From an uncultured Fretibacterium sp. (GTDB taxonomy: Bacteria > Synergistota > Synergistia > Synergistales > Aminobacteriaceae): 15,359 nt of DNA. The notes under the pieces were generated by a model. The model did no database searches. It saw nothing but the letters and a program-made list of their open reading frames with translations, and had not been told where the DNA came from. The position numbers and the translations under genes are program-made. Shown here one piece after another: positions 1 through 7,401 of the stretch. Location: assembly GCA_937899395.1 (NCBI GenBank), contig CALBPU010000149.1:1-15359 (forward strand), in the 5' to 3' direction. Position 1 is the stretch's first letter. Each line of letters begins with the position of its first letter.

Positions 1-51
1 TAAGGCTGACTTACTCACGAGTAAAGTCGCGAGAATGCGTCGGCTTTTCGT

Positions 52-1410
52 TCAATTATGTGTTAGTAAACAGACAGTTTCGACGTGCGCGGTTTGAGGA
101 AACATATCAAAAGATTTTATGCTCATTAATTTATAACCGTATCCTGAAAAAATTTTGCAGTCCCTCGCAAGTGTCGCAGGATTACATGATACATAAATTA
201 TTTTTTTCACTCCAAAATTTTTTACTGCCTCTATTACTGTCCTTTCACAACCGTCTCTCGGAGGATCTAAAACTACAACATCATATTTATCTCTCAAATC
301 CTCTATAACTTCCTCAGAACGTCCGCATAATGTTTCAACATTATCAAAATTATTCGCACGCAAATTTTTCATCGCTATTTTCACAGCTCCTCGCCATTCC
401 TCAACACTTGTAACTCTTTCGGAAATTTCTGCAAGATAACATGTTAATGAGCCTGTACCGCTGTAAAGTTCCAAAATGTTTTTTGCGTTGAAACTTTCCG
501 CTAAATTTTTTACGTACGAAAATAATTTTTCCGCTGTTCCCGTATTCACTTGAAAAAATGATGTAGTGTCAAAATTTAATTTATATTTACCTAAACGTTC
601 CGAAATTATTCCCGAACCCATTAAATTTTCCGTATATGTCCCTAAAATTACATTTCCGGGTTTTGAATTATGATTTATCGTAAGTGTATCAGGGCGAGCC
701 TCGTTTCCGAGTGATGCTAATGCCTTCACACTCTTTGCTGAAAGTTTCCCGTTAATTACAAATGACAATAAATTTTCTCCCGTATTAATTCCTGTCCTCA
801 TAATTAAATGTCGAAGTTTTCCCGTGTTGTTTTTTTCATCGTAACCGTTAAAAGGAATTTTTACCCGATTTTTTTGTTTATCATTCAGAGACGCTAAAAT
901 TTTTTCGTACATCTCATTTATTTTTTTTGCATTAACAGGACATTGATTTATAAATTCAAGACGGTGTGTTCCTGCTCTGTAAAATCCTACACAAATTTTC
1001 CCGTTTATATCCTGAACAGGAAAGGCTGCTTTGTTTCGATAGTTCCAAAAATCCGGCGATGCTTCACATTTTAATTCGTCAAAAATTTCGGGCTTAAATC
1101 CTCCTATCCTTATCATTGCGTCCCTAACTATTGAGGCTTTCAATTTTAATTGCGTCCCATAATCAGCGTGTTGAAGCTGACACCCTCCGCAGCAGCCGTA
1201 ATATTTACATTTGGGCTTAACTCTTCCTGATGAAGTTTTTTCAACTGAAACTGTATCGGCTATCATAAAATCTTTTTTTCTCGCTACAATTTCTGCTCTT
1301 ACTGTCTCATTCGGTAAAGCCCCTTGAACAAATACAACACCGTTTTCAGTTCGGGCAATTCCTGTTCCGTCTCCTGAAAATCCCGTTACGTTTATAATCA
1401 TTTGTTCCAT
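52..1410 (-). CDS. rlmD: 23S rRNA (uracil-C5)-methyltransferase, RlmD/TrmA family
   Basis: This enzyme would methylate C5 of a uridine in 23S rRNA using S-adenosylmethionine. An N-terminal TRAM-type RNA-binding domain covers about residues 1-60. The iron-sulfur cluster cysteines are C68, C74 and C77 (in CCGGCQLQH) plus C157. The methyltransferase domain has the SAM loop LELYSGTGS (313-321), LDPPRDGCE (381-389), the nucleophile C409 in YVSCNPATLARD, and the general base E444 in AHVETVCLL. At 452 residues it has normal family length, and all key residues are present. The gene overlaps lptB by 13 nt. A second ATG (codon 4) overlaps the lptB stop as ATGA, but the GGGAG about 10 nt before the first ATG favours the longer form. 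The family is certain. Which uridine is modified (747, 1939 or both) cannot be told from sequence. Confidence 0.93.
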   Translation of the reverse strand: MEQMIINVTGFSGDGTGIARTENGVVFVQGALPNETVRAEIVARKKDFMIADTVSVEKTSSGRVKPKCKYYGCCGGCQLQHADYGTQLKLKASIVRDAMIRIGGFKPEIFDELKCEASPDFWNYRNKAAFPVQDINGKICVGFYRAGTHRLEFINQCPVNAKKINEMYEKILASLNDKQKNRVKIPFNGYDEKNNTGKLRHLIMRTGINTGENLLSFVINGKLSAKSVKALASLGNEARPDTLTINHNSKPGNVILGTYTENLMGSGIISERLGKYKLNFDTTSFFQVNTGTAEKLFSYVKNLAESFNAKNILELYSGTGSLTCYLAEISERVTSVEEWRGAVKIAMKNLRANNFDNVETLCGRSEEVIEDLRDKYDVVVLDPPRDGCERTVIEAVKNFGVKKIIYVSCNPATLARDCKIFSGYGYKLMSIKSFDMFPQTAHVETVCLLTHN

Positions 1411-2123
1411 TCAAAATTTTCTCCCAAATAAAATTTCCTAGCTAATTCATTTCCTGCAACTTCTTCAGGAGTTCCTGACAAAAAAATTCGACCGTCATGA
1501 ATTAAGTATGTTCTGTCAGTTATTGATAAGGTCTCTCGAACATTATGATCCGTTATTAAAATTCCATAGCCTCGATCTTTTAATTCGTGAATCATCTGTT
1601 GAATATCCGCTACTGCTATCGGGTCAATTCCGCTGAAAGGTTCATCAAGCAATATAAATTTCGGTTTCATTGTTAAAGCTCTCGCAATTTCAACGCGCCT
1701 TCTTTCACCGCCTGAAAGTGAATAACCTTTCGTATCTGCTATGTGAGTGATTTTGAATTGTCTCAATAATTCTTCCGTGAGTTCGTTCGCTAATTTTTTC
1801 TTGCCGTGTTCCTCCCAAACAAGATTAATATTTTCCCTCACGGTTAAATTCCTGAACACCGAAGCTTCTTGAGGCAAATATCCAATTCCTGCCCTTGCCC
1901 GCATATAAACAGGCTGTCCTGTTATGTCTTCAAAATCAATCAAAACTTTTCCCGAATCAGGTTTAATTAATCCTACAATCATATAAAACGAGGTTGTTTT
2001 ACCTGCTCCGTTAGGCCCTAAAAGTCCAACAACCTCTCCTGCATTAACTGTTATGCTTACTCCTCCTACAACAAGCCTTCCGTTGTATTCTTTTCGTAAG
2101 TCCGATGCTGTTAAAGTATTCAT
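1398..2123 (-). CDS. lptB: LPS export ABC transporter ATP-binding protein LptB
   Basis: This is the cytoplasmic ATPase that drives extraction of lipopolysaccharide from the inner membrane with LptF/LptG. The 241 residues carry every ABC element: Walker A GPNGAGKTT (36-44), Q-loop Q85 in YLPQEASVF, signature LSGGERRRVEIARAL (136-150), Walker B FILLDEPFSGIDP (156-168) and the H-loop histidine 193 in TDHNVRE. The stretch YLPQEASVFRNLTVRENI and the end of the signature are typical of LptB rather than of amino-acid or sugar importers. It starts 1 nt after the lptA stop (TAACATG) and overlaps rlmD at its 3' end, so translation is coupled in both directions. lptF, lptG and lptC are not in this window. 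Its presence is the main evidence for a diderm, LPS-bearing cell. Confidence 0.93.
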   Translation of the reverse strand: MNTLTASDLRKEYNGRLVVGGVSITVNAGEVVGLLGPNGAGKTTSFYMIVGLIKPDSGKVLIDFEDITGQPVYMRARAGIGYLPQEASVFRNLTVRENINLVWEEHGKKKLANELTEELLRQFKITHIADTKGYSLSGGERRRVEIARALTMKPKFILLDEPFSGIDPIAVADIQQMIHELKDRGYGILITDHNVRETLSITDRTYLIHDGRIFLSGTPEEVAGNELARKFYLGENFEWNK

Positions 2124-2124
2124 G

Positions 2125-3108
2125 TTAATTTTTGTTGGTCTTTCTTGTTCGAGTATTTGTTTTTTTAGTAGTTCGAGTTTTAGTTGTTGATTTCTTATTG
2201 TCCTCTTTGTTTTTATCAGGTTCAGTTTTTATTTCGATTGTTTCCTTTTTATCCTCCTTCTTAACTTTTCTCTCCTTTGAAAGGTCTATCGTAATTTCTG
2301 CTCTGTCGGTACTAACAACTCCTCCGACTTCCTTTGTTAAACCTCCGAGAGCTTCGACACGATTTTGTTCAGGAAAATATACAACAGAGTCCGATCTCAA
2401 AGTCCTTCCGCCTTGAACCGCTACAACATGGCCGCTGACAACTACGCTGCCTCTTGCAAGAGAATAAAGCGCGTGATCTCCTTTTAAGCTGACTGCATCG
2501 CCCTTTGATTTAGGTTTACCTTTAAGCCACACGCTTTTATTCGCCGTCATCTCGTGAAGGTCTCCGTCTCGTAAAACTCCTTCAACTGTATTTGCTCCGA
2601 AGCTCAAACCTTTTGAAGTGTCTTCAAGATTTTTTGCGTTGACTATCCAAAATTTCGTTTGAGTGTCGGTTGCTGAAGGGTCTGAAATTCCTCCCAGTCC
2701 CGTTAAAATTAATCTGTCAGCATCAAGCCTCATTGTCCCTATTCCGCCTCTAACTCCGTTCATAAAATTACAAGTCGGAATATCGTAAAATGACAATTCT
2801 AATTTTCCCGCGTTAAAATCAATTTTATCGCCCTGCCATTTCCCTGATGCTTTAATTCCTTCATCAAAATTTATTTCGCGTCTGTCAACATTGCCTGAAC
2901 CAACAGGTGCCTCAACATTTAATTCCCCTGCCGTTATAGTAACGTTTCCATCAGCCAAAAAATCTCCAGTAACTGCATCAAAACGCATTCGATTTGCCGA
3001 TAACGTCGCACTTTCAGGCATTTCATCATAATCAAGCGAATAACTCGGACATGAAACCAGACACGCAAAAATTATTACAAGCGCAAAAATTTTATTACAG
3101 ATTTTCAT
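2125..3108 (-). CDS. lptA: LptA/OstA-like periplasmic LPS transport protein with basic C-terminal tail
   Basis: This is probably the periplasmic bridge protein that carries LPS between the membranes. It has an N-terminal export signal (residues 1-24). LVSC at 17-20 could be a lipobox, but cleavage after SYS is also possible. An OstA-type beta module lies at about 33-100 (ATLSANRMRFD, FLADGNVTITAGELNVEAP). A second OstA-like module lies at about 185-256 (MTANKSVWLKG, VVVSGHVVAVQGGRTLRSDS). At 327 residues it is much longer than the roughly 185-residue E. coli LptA. Residues 279-327 form a low-complexity tail of Lys, Thr, Arg and Asn. The start codon overlaps the stop of the upstream glutaredoxin-like gene (ATGA), and lptB follows after 1 nt. 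The lptB linkage makes the role likely. It might combine LptC-like and LptA-like modules, which is inference. Confidence 0.82.
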   Translation of the reverse strand: MKICNKIFALVIIFACLVSCPSYSLDYDEMPESATLSANRMRFDAVTGDFLADGNVTITAGELNVEAPVGSGNVDRREINFDEGIKASGKWQGDKIDFNAGKLELSFYDIPTCNFMNGVRGGIGTMRLDADRLILTGLGGISDPSATDTQTKFWIVNAKNLEDTSKGLSFGANTVEGVLRDGDLHEMTANKSVWLKGKPKSKGDAVSLKGDHALYSLARGSVVVSGHVVAVQGGRTLRSDSVVYFPEQNRVEALGGLTKEVGGVVSTDRAEITIDLSKERKVKKEDKKETIEIKTEPDKNKEDNKKSTTKTRTTKKTNTRTRKTNKN

Positions 3109-3386
3109 AAGGCGGCCTCAAGAACTCTCCTGACGTTCTCTTTGCATTCGTTGTATTTTTCACCGCTGCGAGCTTCGTAAATTTTTTTACCGTCAACAAA
3201 CATTGAAGGCACATGATAATAATCATATCGTTCTGAAATTTCGGGGTGTTGATTTTCTTCTACCCATTCAAATTCAACCGATGAATATTTTTCATTCTCT
3301 TCCGTTAATTCTTTCAATGCCTCACGAGCCTGTTTACAATACGGACAGCCGTTAAGATAAAATGCTAAAACTTTTTTCGATGACAT
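3105..3386 (-). CDS. Glutaredoxin/thioredoxin-fold thiol oxidoreductase
   Basis: This is a small cytoplasmic redox protein. The active site CPYC follows the first strand (VLAFYLNGCPYCKQAREAL), and a cis-proline motif HVPSMFVDGKKIYE follows later, so the glutaredoxin fold is clear. No signal peptide is seen. A longer form starting at 3401 is open, but the ATG at 3386 has GGAG at 3399-3396 (minus strand) with 9 nt spacing, while the 3401 ATG has no Shine-Dalgarno. I therefore take the 93-residue form. It is first in the operon with lptA, lptB and rlmD and overlaps lptA by 4 nt. Its substrate is unknown, and a link to LPS export is only positional. Confidence 0.85.
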   Translation of the reverse strand: MSSKKVLAFYLNGCPYCKQAREALKELTEENEKYSSVEFEWVEENQHPEISERYDYYHVPSMFVDGKKIYEARSGEKYNECKENVRRVLEAAL

Positions 3387-3428
3387 TATTAATATCTCCA
3401 TTCACTTACAAATAATTTTTTTAAGGAT

Positions 3429-3458
3429 AGTATATAATAAATTCTGAAAATTTTTCAG
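3429..3458 (-). promoter_or_regulatory. Candidate promoter for the glutaredoxin-lptA-lptB-rlmD operon
   Basis: On the minus strand, CTGAAA (3458-3453) is followed after 18 nt by TATACT (3434-3429), a fair sigma-70-type pair. The start codon of the first gene lies at 3386. The -35 element falls inside the right arm of the palindrome at 3441-3461, so a protein bound there would block it. This is pattern matching only. Confidence 0.4.
3433..3438 (+). promoter_or_regulatory. Candidate -10 box for the isochorismatase-to-rsmA operon
   Basis: A perfect TATAAT sits 38 nt before the TTG start of the plus-strand operon. No good -35 hexamer is visible at 16-18 nt spacing, so the promoter may be weak or activator-dependent. 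The palindrome at 3441-3461 begins 2 nt after it, where the transcription start would fall. Confidence 0.4.
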
Positions 3459-3461
3459 AAT
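3441..3461. promoter_or_regulatory. Perfect palindrome in divergent promoter region (candidate operator)
   Basis: The left arm ATTCTGAAAA (3441-3450) and right arm TTTTCAGAAT (3452-3461) are exact inverse complements around a single T. The site lies between two divergent operons. It overlaps the candidate -35 of the minus-strand promoter and directly follows the TATAAT of the plus-strand one. That placement is what a shared operator would look like. The alternative is an RNA hairpin in the plus-strand leader, just upstream of the Shine-Dalgarno GAGAGG (3462-3467). It is followed by GAGAGG rather than a T-run, so it is not an intrinsic terminator. Confidence 0.55.
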
Positions 3462-3476
3462 GAGAGGTTTTTACAT

Positions 3477-4046
3477 TTGAACAAAATTATAAAGGCTCAT
3501 TCTTCGTTCTTAATTATGATTGATTTACAGGAACGTTTAATGCCTGCCATTTTCAATAAAAATGAAATCATTAAAAATTCACAGTGCCTCTTAACTTCAG
3601 CCCGTGAACTTTCAGTGCCTTTAATCGTAACCGAACAATATCCAAAAGGAATCGGTTCAACAATTCCTGAGTTAAAAAATTTAATACCTCAAGACACTTC
3701 GATAATCAGCAAAACAACTTTTTCATGCTGTGATGCTCCTGAGTTTGGAAACGCCTTTCTCAATTTGAAATTTAACGGTGCCTCAATAGATACGGCGATA
3801 TTATTCGGAGTTGAGAGCCATATTTGCGTATTGAGTACAGCAATGAATTTAATTGAAAAATACGGACTTAATGTCGTAATCGCTGCTGATTCATGCGGAA
3901 GCCGAACTGAAAAAAATCATTTGCTTGCTCTTGAGGCAGCTCGTTCAATAGGCTGTCTTGTTGTTCCTACTGAAACAATTATTTATCAGATGTTAGGTGA
4001 AGCAGGCACACCACAATTTAAGGCTCTTTTGCCGTTATTCAAATAA
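3477..4046 (+). CDS. Isochorismatase-family cysteine hydrolase
   Basis: This is a cytoplasmic hydrolase of the isochorismatase-like (ISOC/YcaC) superfamily. The catalytic triad is visible: D16 in FLIMIDLQERLMP, K79 in IISKTTFSCC and the nucleophile C117 in FGVESHICVLSTA. Its 189 residues are normal for a stand-alone member, and there is no aryl-carrier domain as in EntB-type proteins. The start is TTG, supported by GAGAGG at 3462-3467 with 9 nt spacing; no ATG fits as well. It is the first gene of the plus-strand operon, 2 nt before the glycosyltransferase. The substrate cannot be read from sequence. Nicotinamidase is unlikely because the family's metal-binding D-x-H pattern is not evident. 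Confidence 0.85.
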   Translation: MNKIIKAHSSFLIMIDLQERLMPAIFNKNEIIKNSQCLLTSARELSVPLIVTEQYPKGIGSTIPELKNLIPQDTSIISKTTFSCCDAPEFGNAFLNLKFNGASIDTAILFGVESHICVLSTAMNLIEKYGLNVVIAADSCGSRTEKNHLLALEAARSIGCLVVPTETIIYQMLGEAGTPQFKALLPLFK

Positions 4047-4048
4047 CC

Positions 4049-5644
4049 TTGCGAAACTTTATATTAAAGAATCGAAAATTATTATTATTCGCTGCGTTCC
4101 TTTTCTGGATATATTTCAGGGGAATAGGAGATCACGGACTTATAGACCCTGTTGAAGGTATAAATGCCTCGATAGCTCTTCACATGTCGGCAGGCAATAA
4201 TTATTTCGTGCCTAAAATCGGAGCGTCTTTAGCTTCAGGCTGTACGATGGGCACATGGTGGTTAATGGCTGCTGCGTTAAAAATTTTCGGTTGGAGCGAA
4301 TTTGCAGTTCGTTTTTGGTCAGCTTTGTCAGGATTAGGAATGATTTTAGCTTCGGCATTATCAGCCCGCCGTTATCCTAGCGAAAATTCCCGTAAATCTT
4401 GGTTGGCTTCAAGTGTCTGTGCAAGCATGATTTTATGTTTCACGGTCTCTCAAATATCCTCGTCTCACGCAATTTATTCATGTTTAACTGCTATGGCAAT
4501 GGCGGGAATAATAAAATCAAAACAGAACAAAAAATTTTTAATCATGTCTCATGTTTCAATTACTCTTGCATTTATAACTCATGGAGCGTCGGGATTATTT
4601 CTCCCGTTTTTAGCTGTAATAATTTATTCGGTTTTATGTGAGGATTGGGACTTAATGAGGGATTTTTTCACATGGCCGGGCGGAATTGTGATTACGATTT
4701 TATTTTCGGGACTGTATTTTCTCTTGCTGATGTTAATAAACCCTCATATAATTTTTTACATGATTTGCAGAGGGCATAATTATACTTTAGGAGGTATTCA
4801 GGGAATTATATTTTTTGTCCTGATGAGCTTAACGCCTTTTCACGGATTTGTAATTCAAGCAGCTTATGAAGTTTTACACGATTCAAATACAGAACATTAT
4901 CCTGCAAAAAAATCTCCTGAATTATTCATGTTAATTTGGGCGGTTATTTTCGGAGGAGCTGCAATAATTTCGGGAAATATTTTAGCGATGTCAGCAATGA
5001 TTCCGGCATTGTCGGCAATATTGGGAAGGCGTTTAGATTATTGGTTCAACGAAAAATTTTCGTCAATCCGATATTCAACAATGATGAATTTTTTAATTCT
5101 GATTATATTGCTTTATGCTGTAGTGCCTGTAACTGTGAAATATTTTCCCGCTGTTCGAGGCTCTTTGATGTCATTGATACCTTACGAAATTTTAATGGGG
5201 CTTTTCATTTTTGCTAACTGGTATTACACGAGAACAAAGCAGATTAAGAAATGGATTCGCAATGTTTCGGGAGCAGCGTTATTATGTCTTATGCCTTTAG
5301 CAGGTGTATTCAATTTGACTGCTGAAAATTATTCAATGCGTGAAACGGGTTTGAAACTTCGTGAGATTATTAAGGGAAATGAAACGGTACTTCAATACGG
5401 CGTGAATTATCCTTCGGTGTATTTTTACACATTGAGAAATTCTAATATAATTGAAGCTGAATTAACTCCCGGAATTGAGGAGAAAAAATTCAGGACTGAC
5501 GCTTCGAGCATTAACGCATATTGGAATAGAAACGAGCGTGTATTTTTGCTAATGCCCGTAGATAAAAGGACATCACTTTCAGTGAAGAAAAATATTTTTC
5601 ATATCTTAGAAGCTGAAGGACTGTTATTATTAAGCAATAAATAG
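4049..5644 (+). CDS. ArnT/PMT-type polytopic membrane glycosyltransferase
   Basis: This is an integral membrane protein of about 11-12 hydrophobic helices with the layout of dolichyl/undecaprenyl-phosphate-sugar transferases (GT-C fold). After the first helix (residues 11-24) comes the acidic first loop LIDPVEGINASIALHM, with D33 and E36 in the place of the catalytic acidic pair. It is followed by TWWLMAAALKIFGWSEFAVRFWSALSG, the family's usual second conserved block. A soluble C-terminal part (about 445-531) faces the periplasm. The likely job is moving a sugar from a lipid carrier to lipid A or another envelope acceptor. The start is TTG, 2 nt after the previous stop, with no Shine-Dalgarno, so it relies on coupling. 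An ATG further in would cut off the first helix and the catalytic loop. The acceptor and sugar are unknown. Confidence 0.78.
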   Translation: MRNFILKNRKLLLFAAFLFWIYFRGIGDHGLIDPVEGINASIALHMSAGNNYFVPKIGASLASGCTMGTWWLMAAALKIFGWSEFAVRFWSALSGLGMILASALSARRYPSENSRKSWLASSVCASMILCFTVSQISSSHAIYSCLTAMAMAGIIKSKQNKKFLIMSHVSITLAFITHGASGLFLPFLAVIIYSVLCEDWDLMRDFFTWPGGIVITILFSGLYFLLLMLINPHIIFYMICRGHNYTLGGIQGIIFFVLMSLTPFHGFVIQAAYEVLHDSNTEHYPAKKSPELFMLIWAVIFGGAAIISGNILAMSAMIPALSAILGRRLDYWFNEKFSSIRYSTMMNFLILIILLYAVVPVTVKYFPAVRGSLMSLIPYEILMGLFIFANWYYTRTKQIKKWIRNVSGAALLCLMPLAGVFNLTAENYSMRETGLKLREIIKGNETVLQYGVNYPSVYFYTLRNSNIIEAELTPGIEEKKFRTDASSINAYWNRNERVFLLMPVDKRTSLSVKKNIFHILEAEGLLLLSNK

Positions 5645-5669
5645 AAAGAAAGGTTATATTATTTTTATC

Positions 5670-6383
5670 ATGAAAAAAATTTTAGGTGCTTTAGTTTTTG
5701 CAATATGTTTTTGTTCGGGTATCTCTTACGGAGATGTTGAACCTGATGTTGAGCTTCATAACGTTATTGGCGGTTTATATTCGTTGGTGGAAGCTGTAGA
5801 ACTCAACGGAAAAATAAATCCCGATGTTAATCAGCTCAAAAATTATTTCAACAACCCTTCAACAGAATGGCTCAACAACATCAAAGTATCACGTTCAAAA
5901 AATTCAATATGGGTTGGAATTTCAATCCCTAAACAATCAACTTCAAGAAGATTTTTGCGTTCAAATTCAGACGAGCTCAAAATAACAAATGAACCTGACG
6001 GTTACGCATGGATTGGAGGAAATTTTGCGTGGTTAAAGGCTGCTGATGTTGTGAACGGAAAATTAAAGCCCGTGAAAATTTTTGCGGCTGAAGGAGACGG
6101 AACGATATTTTTAACCGATGAGGCTCAAAAATTTTGGTGGCAAACTAATCCGACTTTCAATTTCAGAGCTGCTAAAGAAATTTTGAGGAGAAACGAAGCT
6201 GAAAATCCTCCCGAACTTCATATTCCTTCAGAAGTTTCACACAGCATTTACGAATCCGTAAAACCTTCAGGAGTTATAAAAGTTCCTGATGATATTCATT
6301 TAGGCAGGAAAAAAAGCAGTTATAATATGTCCATTGAAATGGGCGATGTAATTTTCAATCCGATTCCTAATACTAAATATTAA
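5670..6383 (+). CDS. Secreted protein of unknown function
   Basis: I do not recognise this protein. It opens with a clean signal peptide (MKKILGALVFAICFC, residues 1-21), and cleavage after SYG is likely. The mature part is about 216 residues, soluble and without membrane helices. Noticeable segments are VELHNVIGGLYSLVEAVELNG (helical, 27-47), NSIWVGISIPKQS, the aromatic-rich DGYAWIGGNFAWLKAADVV (about 109-127) and AQKFWWQTNPTFNFRAA. The mature domain has no cysteine. It lies 25 nt after the glycosyltransferase and 19 nt before galE, so it is probably an envelope or periplasmic partner of that pathway. AAAGG at about 5648-5654 is rather far from the ATG. The function is open. Confidence 0.72.
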   Translation: MKKILGALVFAICFCSGISYGDVEPDVELHNVIGGLYSLVEAVELNGKINPDVNQLKNYFNNPSTEWLNNIKVSRSKNSIWVGISIPKQSTSRRFLRSNSDELKITNEPDGYAWIGGNFAWLKAADVVNGKLKPVKIFAAEGDGTIFLTDEAQKFWWQTNPTFNFRAAKEILRRNEAENPPELHIPSEVSHSIYESVKPSGVIKVPDDIHLGRKKSSYNMSIEMGDVIFNPIPNTKY

Positions 6384-6384
6384 A

Positions 6385-6402
6385 TCTAAGGAGGAAAAAA
6401 TC
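6385..6402 (+). promoter_or_regulatory. Strong ribosome binding site of galE
   Basis: AAGGAGG at 6389-6395 lies 7 nt before the galE ATG. It is the best Shine-Dalgarno in the plus-strand operon, where most other genes have weak or no site. GalE may therefore be made at a higher level than its neighbours. Confidence 0.7.
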
Positions 6403-7392
6403 ATGTCAATATTAATTTGCGGTGGAGCAGGTTATATAGGTTCTCACAATGTCAGAGCATTCAAAGCTCACGGTGATGATGTTATTGTTGTTGACAGCCT
6501 CGAAACAGGCCACAAAAAATCAATTCCCGATGACGTAAAATTTTATGAGGGTGATATAAGGGACTCAAAAATCCTCGATAAAATTTTCACTGAGAATAAA
6601 ATCGAAGCAGTAATACATTTCTGCGCATTTTCGTTAGTCGGTGAAAGTGTCGAACAGCCTTTGAAATATTTTAACAACAACGTCGGAGGCATGATTTCGT
6701 TATTGGAAGCAATGCAGAGGCACGATGTTAAAAGAATAATTTTCTCATCGACCGCAGCAACTTACGGTGAACCGAAAAAAATTCCAATTCTTGAAACTGA
6801 TGAAACCAATCCGACTAATCCTTACGGTGAAAGCAAAAGAATCATGGAAAAAATGATGCACTGGGTCAGCGAACGTTATGATATTCGCTATGTATCATTG
6901 AGATATTTCAATGTCGCTGGAGCTTGGCATGACGGAACAATCGGTGAAGATCACAGACACGAAACCCATTTAATCCCGTTAATTTTGCAAGTGCCTTTGG
7001 GAAAAAGAGATCATGTTACTGTTTACGGCGATGATTATCCGACTAAAGACGGAACTTGCATTCGTGATTATGTTCATGTTGAGGATTTGGCAAATGCTCA
7101 TATTCTTGCTCTTGAATATTTAAGGAACGGAGGACAAAGCGGAATTTTCAATTTAGGAAGCGGAGACGGTTATTCGGTTATGGAAATGATTAACGCTGCA
7201 CGTAAAGCAACAGGCTGTGATATTCCTGTCGAAATCGGAACAAGGCGTGCGGGAGATCCTGCGAAACTCGTAGCTGACAGTACGAAAGCTCATGAAATTC
7301 TGAAATGGCATCCGAAATTCGTAAACATGGAAGAAATTATTTCGAGTGCTTGGAAGTGGCATAAAGGACACCCGAACGGTTACGAAGATTAA
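6403..7392 (+). CDS. galE: UDP-glucose 4-epimerase GalE
   Basis: This NAD-dependent short-chain dehydrogenase/reductase of the extended type interconverts UDP-glucose and UDP-galactose. The Rossmann motif GGAGYIGSH (7-15) starts the protein, and an Asp for the NAD ribose is at D31. FSSTAATYGEP (114-124) and the YxxxK pair Y141/K145 (NPYGESK) form the active site. The residue matching E. coli S124 is T117, a substitution seen in many active homologues. Later blocks are FNVAGAWHDGTIGEDH and YGDDYPTKDGTCIRDYVHVEDLA. At 329 residues it is full length. It sits among envelope genes, so it probably supplies UDP-galactose (or UDP-GalNAc) for surface glycans rather than serving galactose catabolism. 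No other Leloir gene is nearby. Confidence 0.93.
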   Translation: MSILICGGAGYIGSHNVRAFKAHGDDVIVVDSLETGHKKSIPDDVKFYEGDIRDSKILDKIFTENKIEAVIHFCAFSLVGESVEQPLKYFNNNVGGMISLLEAMQRHDVKRIIFSSTAATYGEPKKIPILETDETNPTNPYGESKRIMEKMMHWVSERYDIRYVSLRYFNVAGAWHDGTIGEDHRHETHLIPLILQVPLGKRDHVTVYGDDYPTKDGTCIRDYVHVEDLANAHILALEYLRNGGQSGIFNLGSGDGYSVMEMINAARKATGCDIPVEIGTRRAGDPAKLVADSTKAHEILKWHPKFVNMEEIISSAWKWHKGHPNGYED

Positions 7393-7401
7393 TTTAAGAT
7401 T

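Noticed and set aside
1..51. Stem TTACTC/GAGTAA (11-24) downstream of rlmD as a terminator
   Set aside because: The stem is short with almost no loop and no T-run on the minus strand. The flanking inverse match is too imperfect, and the window edge cuts the context. Nothing firm can be said about 1-51.
6403..7392. GalE active-site Thr117 in place of Ser as a loss-of-function sign
   Set aside because: Ser and Thr are interchangeable at this position in the family, and Tyr141 and Lys145 are intact.
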